Positions 6,112 to 10,000 of a stretch of 10,000 nucleotides of DNA are shown here, in pieces (position 1 is the first letter of the stretch; each line of letters starts with the position of its first letter). Source of the DNA: Symbiodinium natans. Its lineage: Eukaryota > Sar > Dinophyceae > Suessiales > Symbiodiniaceae. Made by a program: the position numbers and the translations under genes. Location: the NCBI GenBank assembly GCA_905221605.1, contig CAJNDS010001671.1, positions 1-10,000 of the forward strand, read 5' to 3'. The notes beneath the pieces were generated by a model that was given only the letters and a program-made list of their open reading frames with translations, did not search any database and was not told the DNA's origin.

Positions 6112-6250
6112 GGCTTAGGGTTCAGGGTTTAGGGCTTAGGGTTCAGGGTTTAGGATTTAGGGTTTAAGGTTTAGGGTTCAGGGTTTTGGGGGGCTTGGGG
6201 CTTTTTTTTTTTTTTTTTTTTGGGGGGGGGGGGGGGTTTAGGGTTTAGGA
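6100..6250 (+). repeat. TTTAGGG array with 21-bp duplication and T20-G15 homopolymers
   Basis: GGGCTTAGGGTTCAGGGTTT plus A is exactly duplicated in tandem (6111-6131 and 6132-6152). An uninterrupted T20 (6202-6221) runs directly into G15 (6222-6236), followed by two more TTTAGGG units. Confidence 0.97.
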
Positions 6251-6475
6251 GGCTTTAGGGTTTCTTTAAGCGGGGTTTAGGTGTGTTTAGTGAGTTTAAG
6301 GATTTTAGGGGTTTCTTCTTTGTGCGAGGGGTGGGTGCTTCTTGTTCTTTCTTTCTTTCCTTTTTCTGTGTGTGTGTGTGTGTGCGTGTTTTTGATTTTG
6401 CGTTTTTTTTGGAGGGGGGAGGGGGGGCTCGGTATTTTGGCAAGTTGTGGGGTCAATAATGAGGCTTAGGTGCAA
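6251..6475. other. T/G-rich low-complexity sequence with a TG microsatellite
   Basis: The stretch is strongly T- and G-rich, with pyrimidine-rich TTCTTTCTTTCC, (TG)9 at 6367-6384, and G-runs near 6413-6427. Its open frames on both strands are low-complexity products of the repeat. I see no gene. Confidence 0.8.
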
Positions 6476-6496
6476 ACCCTGAACCCTAAACCCTAG
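6474..6496 (-). repeat. Short CCCTAAA block
   Basis: Three units are present, one diverged to CCCTGAA. Confidence 0.88.
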
Positions 6497-6585
6497 AGGG
6501 TTTGGGGGCTTCTGCTTCGGAGTTTGGTCTATGGAGGGCGAGGCTTGTAGCTGTGAGGTTCAGGTTTAAGGCCGCAGCGCTTACT

Positions 6586-6640
6586 GCTTGAGGGCTCAGG
6601 GCTTAGGGCTAAGGTTGCGGGTTGAGAGTTTAGGGTGTGG
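6586..6640 (+). repeat. Degenerate TTTAGGG block
   Basis: Units such as CTCAGGG, CTTAGGG and GTTTAGGGTGTGG are present. Confidence 0.8.
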
Positions 6641-6760
6641 GTTGATGGCCACCTTTGGTTTCAAGAGATGTTCGGCCTTATGTCCAACGAAGGCTAAATG
6701 TCTCGGGAAGAAATTAAATTAGGTGGGAGACACCTGCTTACAAGCCTCAAGGTGCTCTAG
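6641..6760 (+). pseudogene. Protein-like frame with one in-frame TAA
   Basis: One frame runs 40 codons through the whole unique segment with a single TAA at 6695-6697 and ends at TAG. It reads VDGHLWFQEMFGLMSNEG before the TAA and MSREEIKLGGRHLLTSLKVL after it. A +2 frame starting at the ATG at 6644 is also open for 25 codons. The first reading would fit a decayed exon. No family is recognised. Confidence 0.2.
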
Positions 6761-6777
6761 CTAGGAACGGATGCTTG

Positions 6778-6925
6778 GCTTAGGGTTTAGGGTTTAGGGT
6801 TTCGGGTTTGGGGTTTAGGGTTTGGGGTTTGGGGTTTAGGGTTTGGGGTTTGGGGTTTAGGGTTTGGGGTTTAGGGTTTGGGGTTTAGGTTTTAGGGTCT
6901 AGAGTTCAGGGTTCGGGGTCGAGGT
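6778..6925 (+). repeat. Higher-order TTTAGGG/TTTGGGG array
   Basis: After perfect TTTAGGG units, a 21-bp higher-order unit (TTTAGGG, TTTGGGG, TTTGGGG) repeats about three times, then simplifies to alternating TTTAGGG/TTTGGGG before decaying into TCGAGG-type sequence. All units are in register, so the pattern arose by amplification of a multi-unit block. Confidence 0.97.
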
Positions 6926-6965
6926 CGCGTAGGGCTTCTCGGGCCTAAGAAAGCTTGTTGGAAGC

Positions 6966-7040
6966 TTTAGGTTTTGTGGTTTGAGGGTTTAGGACTTAGG
7001 GCTTTGGGTTTTGGGTTTTGGGTTCAGAGTTTAGGGTTTG
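6966..7040 (+). repeat. Degenerate TTTAGGG block with TTTTGGG run
   Basis: Three TTTTGGG units near 7003-7022 are flanked by diverged TTTAGGG-like units. Confidence 0.88.
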
Positions 7041-7138
7041 AGGCATCGGGGAGAGATTTGGGAGTTGATGACTGCAGCCCTGGCATGTTTTTGGAGATGG
7101 CGGTCTGTTGTGCTCCCTACTCTAACACTAAACCCTAA
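7040..7138 (+). other. Exon-like open segment (32 codons)
   Basis: The frame reads ASGRDLGVDDCSPGMFLEMA and then VCCAPYSNTKP, stopping at a TAA supplied by the CCCTAAA block. A second frame over the same bases is also open, which lowers confidence. Confidence 0.17.
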
Positions 7139-7146
7139 ACCCTTTA
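7126..7146 (-). repeat. Short CCCTAAA block
   Basis: Two to three units lead into CCCTTTAGCG and TTTAGGC, an orientation switch. Confidence 0.85.
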
Positions 7147-7161
7147 GCGTTTAGGCTTTAG

Positions 7162-7284
7162 AGAATCTGGTTTTCTTTTCCATGGCCAAACGCGAAGCCT
7201 GACACCCGCAAGCCAGGCTACTTCAAGACAACCAACGCCAGAGGCAGGGCTTTCGGCGAGTGCCGTTTAGGGTTTAGGGTTTAG
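7162..7284 (+). other. Exon-like open segment (40 codons)
   Basis: From TAG (7159-7161) to TAG (7282-7284) the frame reads WPNAKPDTRKPGYFKTTNAR and GRAFGECR, then enters the TTTAGGG array. CAGGCTACTTCAA at 7214-7226 is identical to 2233-2245, and in both places it encodes GYF in the favoured frame. One 13-base match in 10 kb can occur by chance. Confidence 0.2.
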
Positions 7285-7307
7285 GGTTTAGGGTTTAGGG
7301 TTTAGGG
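7266..7307 (+). repeat. Six perfect TTTAGGG units
   Basis: Six exact tandem units are followed by a TTTGAG decay. Confidence 0.98.
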
Positions 7308-7405
7308 TTTGAGAGTCAGGGCTGAGGTTGCTAGGTTTTAGGGTTCAGGGGTGCTTACGCTGGGGTTTTAACGTCTACAAGAACACACTCTGCTTTCGGA
7401 GCGCC

Positions 7406-7449
7406 CTCCTGAGCCCTTGGCTCCTGAGCCCTTGGCTCCTGAGCCTTCC
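7406..7449 (+). repeat. 15-bp tandem repeat, three copies
   Basis: CTCCTGAGCCCTTGG occurs exactly at 7406-7420 and 7421-7435, with a third diverging copy to 7449. Confidence 0.95.
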
Positions 7450-7474
7450 CCCTCCCTCCAAAAAATGCCGCCCA

Positions 7475-7590
7475 CCCGCCCGACCGACCACCCGCCCGCG
7501 CGCTCGGCACGCACGCACGCCCGCCGTGCACGCATGCATGCATGCACGCAGGCACGCAGGCACGCAGGCACGCAGGCACGCAGGCACGGC
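7475..7590 (+). repeat. C/G-rich low complexity and 8-bp GGCACGCA minisatellite
   Basis: Runs of CCCG, CACG and GCATGCATGCATGC lead into about five tandem copies of the 8-mer GGCACGCA (about 7548-7588). An 8-bp unit gives a repeating 8-residue product in every frame, so the overlapping open frames on both strands are not evidence of a gene. Confidence 0.93.
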
Positions 7591-7598
7591 AGAGAGAC

Positions 7599-7835
7599 AT
7601 GCCGCAGGTGGGTCTTGCGCCCCTCCACGGGCGGCGCCGTGTTACTGGAGTGCAGCCTCAACGGCTTGGTGCGTCCTGGCCGCAATCTAGGGGTTTAGGG
7701 TTAGGGCTTAGGGCTTATAAAGGGATAGGGCTTATAGGGAGTATAGGGTTTATAGGGCTTATAGGGCTTATAGGGCTTATAGGGCTTATAGGGCTTATAG
7801 GGCTCATAGGGCTTATAGGGCTTATAGGGCTATAG
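7599..7835 (+). CDS. 78-codon open frame ending in (IGL)n repeats
   Basis: An ATG at 7599 follows the GGCACGCA array and opens a frame beginning MPQVGLAPLHGRRRVTGVQP. The first 30 residues come from unique GC-rich sequence, and the rest is telomere-like and 9-bp minisatellite DNA giving Ile-Gly-Leu repeats. The stop arises where one minisatellite unit (7824-7831) lost a base. The hydrophobic repeat is most simply a by-product of a repeat length divisible by three, so a real protein is unlikely. Confidence 0.12.
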   Translation: MPQVGLAPLHGRRRVTGVQPQRLGASWPQSRGLGLGLRAYKGIGLIGSIGFIGLIGLIGLIGLIGLIGLIGLIGLIGL

Positions 7836-7858
7836 GGCTTATAGGGCTTAAAGGGCTT
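7690..7858 (+). repeat. Telomere-like block passing into a 9-bp ATAGGGCTT minisatellite
   Basis: TTTAGGG, TTAGGG and CTTAGGG units (7690-7712) pass into about 15 tandem copies of ATAGGGCTT (7725-7858) with single-base variants and one 8-bp copy. AGGGCTTA is shared with the CTTAGGG variant, so the minisatellite most likely grew from a two-base insertion in that unit. Confidence 0.97.
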
Positions 7859-7890
7859 AGGGTTTAGCGTTTAGGGTCTAGGGTCCAGGG
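7856..7890 (+). repeat. Degenerate TTTAGGG block
   Basis: TTTAGCG, TTTAGGG and TCTAGGG units follow the minisatellite directly. Confidence 0.85.
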
Positions 7891-8055
7891 CCAAGGCTTC
7901 GGGTGTCGGGTTTAGGGATTGGAGGATTTGGGGTTTGGGATATAGGAGTTGTAGGGTTCGGAGGATTTTTCGTGCAAAGGTTTTGGGTTTTTCTACAGGA
8001 GCCCTGAACCCTTTACCCAGATTTTCCCTCTATAACCCTTGTGAGTTATACTCTC
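7891..8055. other. Sparse decayed telomere-like sequence
   Basis: Isolated GGGTTTAGGG- and GAACCC-like fragments are present. No open segment or structure stands out. Confidence 0.4.
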
Positions 8056-8083
8056 AACCCTAAGCCCTAAGCCCTAAACCCTG
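8056..8083 (-). repeat. Short CCCTAAG/CCCTAAA block
   Basis: Two CCCTAAG units and one CCCTAAA unit are present. Confidence 0.9.
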
Positions 8084-8222
8084 CCTGAACTCAAACCCGC
8101 TCTTGTCTCTGCTTCATTGCCCGTATTGAAGAGAAGACAAACCCTCAAACCTCCAATCCCCCAAATGGTTTAGGCTTCAGGGTTTCGGGGGTTAGGAGTC
8201 TTAGTGTCCTCAACAACAAACT

Positions 8223-8252
8223 GCAAACCCCAAACCCCAAACCCTAAACCCT
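8223..8252 (-). repeat. Short CCCCAAA/CCCTAAA block
   Basis: Two CCCCAAA units precede CCCTAAA, ending in CCCTGGGG. Confidence 0.92.
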
Positions 8253-8333
8253 GGGGGAGGTTCGTATCCGATGGGTGAAGTAGGAGTTGCTTCAGAAGTT
8301 CTTTCTTGGGACTTTCCGAGCTCTTGGGACTGA
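8253..8333 (+). other. Short open segment
   Basis: The frame to a TGA at 8331 reads GGSYPMGEVGVASEVLSWDF, with an ATG at 8271. CTTGGGACT is repeated within it. Too short to call. Confidence 0.13.
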
Positions 8334-8341
8334 AGCCAGGT

Positions 8342-8392
8342 CTTAGGTCTTAGGGTTTAGGGTTTAGGGTTCAGGGCTTAGGGTTTAGGGCT
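8342..8392 (+). repeat. TTTAGGG block
   Basis: TCTTAGG, TTTAGGG, TTCAGGG and CTTAGGG units are present. This is the last sizeable array before the AT-richer right end. Confidence 0.95.
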
Positions 8393-8405
8393 CTGTCCCT
8401 TTTTT

Positions 8406-8457
8406 GGGTCCCTTACATAGTACGGACCCCTTAGAGTAAGGACAACAAAAGGGACCC
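8406..8457. other. Nested short inverted repeats
   Basis: GGGTCCCTT (8406-8414) pairs exactly with AAGGGACCC (8449-8457), and CCTTAC (8411-8416) pairs with GTAAGG (8436-8441). The two pairings overlap, so only one can form at a time. Confidence 0.7.
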
Positions 8458-8808
8458 TAATTTAGAGAACCGCCCACGTGTTCGTTTGGTGTTCAACCTC
8501 ACGATAGAACCATCTCTAAACTACTATTTGCCTAACACCTTTTTAGAGCAATATAAGAACTATAACTATTACTATGTTTTTTTTTGGTTGGGGGGGGGGT
8601 TCTTGAGCAATAAGTCTGCACAGGGTTGCTGGTTTCATCAAAGGGGGTTCGGGCAGTTAATAATGTACATAAGCCCTGCGCCTACGTGCTGGGTTCCATC
8701 CATTTCTAGGACCCAGAGTAGGCCCTTATTCCCTTTCATTAAGGTCAGCGTTCCCTTAATTACAAGCCCCTTTAAACCAAGAAGGGCACCTCTTAATTCC
8801 TAGGGTCC
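8452..8808. mobile_element. Possible decayed MITE-like element with short terminal inverted repeats
   Basis: GGACCCTAATTTAGAG at 8452-8467 matches the reverse complement of 8792-8808 (CTCTTAATTCCTAGGGTCC on the plus strand) over GGACCCTA and ATTTAGAG/ATTAAGAG, with a 3-base gap. The interior of about 355 bp is AT-rich, carries further TTTAGAG/CTCTAAA pairs (8514, 8542), a T9 run and a G10 run, and has a low-complexity open frame (8486-8803) that I do not believe is a gene. No target duplication was found. Confidence 0.3.
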
Positions 8809-9198
8809 AGATTCCTGACCCCAAGCGCGCTAATCCTTGCACATGTTTGCGCTTTTTCTCTCTCGCAAAGTGGTAGTAGTTTACGAGCATGCAACAATCG
8901 AAACCCTCAATCGCCCAGCCGCCCAGCCACTGTTTCAGCGTTAGAGCTGAAGGATTTTTACGGCTGTTTGGGTGTCTTAAACTCTAAACCCTCCCCCCCC
9001 TCCGCCCCCCGCCCAAGCAACCCACAAACTAACAACGATTTCTGTCTTATTCCGAGGGTCGACCTTGCTGGCGATTACGCCAAGAGCCCAGCTGATTCCT
9101 GGGGTGGGTTTGAGTTTTGGGGTTGTGGGTTTCGGCTTTGGGGAGGAAATGGGGGGCCTTCTGGATGCCAGGATGAGGTTTTTGGTAGCTTGCAATAA
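8797..9198 (+). CDS. Longest stop-free frame in the window (133 codons, no ATG)
   Basis: One frame is free of stops from just after TAA (8794-8796) to TAA at 9196-9198, 133 sense codons, with no ATG inside, so it would have to be an internal or 3' exon. It reads LELKDFYGCLGVLNSKPS near residues 49-66, crosses a C-rich proline/serine stretch (about 8991-9014), then NNDFCLIPRVDLAGDYAKSP and a glycine- and tryptophan-rich end (WGGFEFWGCGFRLWGGNGG). AATAAA overlaps the stop (9194-9199). A separate frame with an ATG at 8889 is open for 32 codons over the same bases, and the minus strand is open over 8977-9204. Coding is possible, but no family is recognised. Confidence 0.25.
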   Translation, partial: FLGSRFLTPSALILAHVCAFSLSQSGSSLRACNNRNPQSPSRPATVSALELKDFYGCLGVLNSKPSPPSAPRPSNPQTNNDFCLIPRVDLAGDYAKSPADSWGGFEFWGCGFRLWGGNGGPSGCQDEVFGSLQ

Positions 9199-9281
9199 AA
9201 GCACATGACCTATTACAAAGGAATACTGGTATTGATTCAGGTTGGAATTTTGGTACTGATTCAGGCGCTTGCAGTAAAACT
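9191..9281 (+). repeat. Imperfect direct repeats, 24-bp period
   Basis: GGTATTGATTCAGG (9228-9241) and GGTACTGATTCAGG (9252-9265) lie 24 bp apart. CTTGCAATAAAAGC (9189-9202) and CTTGCAGTAAAAC (9268-9280) form an outer pair. The arrangement suggests a small tandem duplication next to the hairpin element. Confidence 0.75.
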
Positions 9282-9377
9282 TGGGATGTTACCCCTTATA
9301 CTAACAGTCCTTCGTAGGGTTTATGGGGGGTACTCAATCCCTATTCAGGACTGTTAGTATAAAAGGGGACATCCCAA
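9281..9377. mobile_element. Hairpin (foldback/MITE-like) element
   Basis: The 31-base arms 9281-9311 and 9347-9377 are reverse complements at 27 of 31 positions. Nine outer bases (TTGGGATGT) and sixteen inner bases (TTATACTAACAGTCCT) are exact, and the differences are confined to the middle CCCC/TT tract. Inside the 35-base loop TAGGG and CCCTA can also pair. The element has no coding capacity, and no clear target duplication is visible. It may be a MITE, a solo foldback or a structured RNA; I favour the first. Confidence 0.7.
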
Positions 9378-9386
9378 ATTAACACC

Positions 9387-9470
9387 ATGCTTCTCGAGGC
9401 ACTGCCCCTCTGTTTACCATCACAGGAGAATTTAGGGCCTAGAGCGTCGGGTGTGGGCTCCAGGGTTTGA
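9387..9470 (+). other. Short ATG-initiated open frame (27 codons)
   Basis: An ATG in ACACC-ATG-C context opens MLLEALPLCLPSQENLGPRA and ends at TGA. It lies just after the hairpin element. Too short to call a gene. Confidence 0.12.
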
Positions 9471-9484
9471 TACAGGGAGTTTCG

Positions 9485-9508
9485 GGTTTAGCGTTTAGGG
9501 TTTAGGAA
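9485..9508 (+). repeat. Short TTTAGGG block
   Basis: TTTAGCG, TTTAGGG and TTTAGGA units are present. Confidence 0.88.
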
Positions 9509-9716
9509 ATTCGAGTTCAGGTGTGTACTGATAAAGATTGGGACTTTGGAGTTTAGGAATGTCAAGGTTCAGGCATTGAGGGTTACGGTTTGATGTTGGC
9601 GTTAAGGTCTACCAGCCTGGATTTACGGGCCTAGCCCTAGGGTTAGGGGTTCGGGTGTCGTGCTTAGGGGTGTCGGCCTTCTGGTACAAGGGTTCACCCG
9701 CGCGCCCACCCGCGCA

Positions 9717-9718
<2 letters not shown>
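9509..9718. other. Sparse decayed telomere-like sequence
   Basis: Scattered fragments such as GTTTAGGAATG, CCTAGGGTTAGGGG and CTTAGGGGTG lie in GC-rich sequence that becomes CCCGCGC-rich before the C run. No gene is seen. Confidence 0.4.

Positions 9719-9761
<43 letters not shown>
9719..9761. repeat. 43-base C homopolymer
   Basis: C is uninterrupted from 9719 to 9761, flanked by GCGCATG and GCCCTTCGC. Its true length is uncertain, and it may mark an assembly-sensitive point. Confidence 0.98.
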
Positions 9762-9762
<1 letters not shown>

Positions 9763-9790
9763 CCCTTCGCACGCACCCTTCTGCTTGGTT

Positions 9791-9940
9791 CTAGGCTCCC
9801 ATAAAGTAACCAACCGCAAAGGGTACCCTTATTGTTATATGGTTCCCTCAGGATCCCTGTAATATAGGGGTCTGAAGAATTGCCAAGAGTTTTCCCTTAT
9901 GGTCCCTATATTTTATACTGTGGTAACCCCAAAACCCTAG
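9791..9940. other. AT-rich block with several short inverted motifs
   Basis: AAGGGTACCCTT (9819-9830) is a perfect palindrome, and AATATAGGG (9861-9869) pairs exactly with CCCTATATT (9904-9912). The block starts with CTAGG and ends with CCCTAG. It has the composition of the hairpin elements at 2402 and 9281 and may be another decayed element. Confidence 0.35.
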
Positions 9941-10000
9941 TCGAATTACTAAGGCCTTAAGCCCTAAACCCTAAACCGTATTCTAATTAGTGAGCCCCTT
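9922..10000. repeat. Short dispersed repeat, copies B and C, with a CCCTAAA block
   Basis: Bases 9922-9955 share CCCCAAAACCCT and a diverged ATTACTAAGGCC-type end with 5810-5855. After CCCTAAACCCTAAACC (9962-9977), the bases 9973-10000 match 5824-5851 more closely, differing at about five positions and one indel. The window ends inside copy C. Confidence 0.4.

Noticed and set aside
6255-6469. Open frames over the T/G-rich stretch, including a VCVCVCV product
   Set aside because: The TG microsatellite and T/G runs create them on both strands.
7328-7698. Open frames up to 120 codons on both strands with CVPACLRA- or HAGTQARR-type repeats
   Set aside because: They are translations of the 15-bp and 8-bp tandem repeats and C-rich low complexity; the longer ones start at TTG.
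8486-8803. 105-codon frame rich in Tyr, Asn and Phe
   Set aside because: The residues come from AT-rich and homopolymer sequence (T9, G10) inside a probable decayed element, and the start is a GTG or TTG-type codon.
9073-9084. GATTACGCCAAG, also present in the lacZ-alpha/M13 reverse region of cloning vectors
   Set aside because: Only 12 bases match and the flanks are unrelated to vector, so contamination is not supported.

Overview
The window looks like nuclear DNA from a eukaryote whose telomere repeat is TTTAGGG (CCCTAAA on the other strand). Its most abundant component is perfect and decayed TTTAGGG/CCCTAAA, in more than 30 interstitial blocks of both orientations. Long simple repeats (a 270-bp GA array, a 43-base C run, T20-G15), very sparse coding potential and palindromic dispersed repeats fit a large repeat-rich protist genome. 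A dinoflagellate is my best guess. Chromerids, some green algae and plants share the telomere motif and cannot be excluded. Nothing looks bacterial, plasmid or phage, and neither window end is a terminal telomere.

Layout. Bases 1-270 are a GA microsatellite that grades into GCGAGA and GTGAGC/GTGAGA units. Bases 286-484 are GC-rich and open in two frames. Bases 500-1105 are a cluster of palindromic repeats whose core (CTCAAAGGTCTCCGTTTTT) occurs at least seven times forward and four times inverted. Bases 1140-1650 are mostly unique, with one 71-codon minus-strand open frame. Bases 1650-8400 are a mosaic: telomere-like blocks of roughly 20-200 bp alternate with unique GC-rich segments of about 60-330 bp, and block orientation flips repeatedly. 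This part also holds a small hairpin element (2402-2496), poly-C, T20-G15, a TG repeat, a GGCACGCA minisatellite and a 9-bp ATAGGGCTT minisatellite. Bases 8400-10000 have fewer telomere-like blocks and more AT-rich, foldback-type sequence, including a clean hairpin element at 9281-9377, plus the longest stop-free frame I found (8797-9198) and the 43-base C run.

Coding content. I recognise no protein family, rRNA or tRNA. Many unique segments are open in one frame and read like ordinary protein until a telomere-like block supplies stops. This may only reflect GC-rich sequence bounded by stop-rich repeats, since several segments are open in two frames or on both strands. They are listed as low-confidence exon or gene-fragment candidates. 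The best single splicing clue is a 75-bp GT...AG intron candidate at 2920-2994 that has the same hexamer across both borders and preserves frame.
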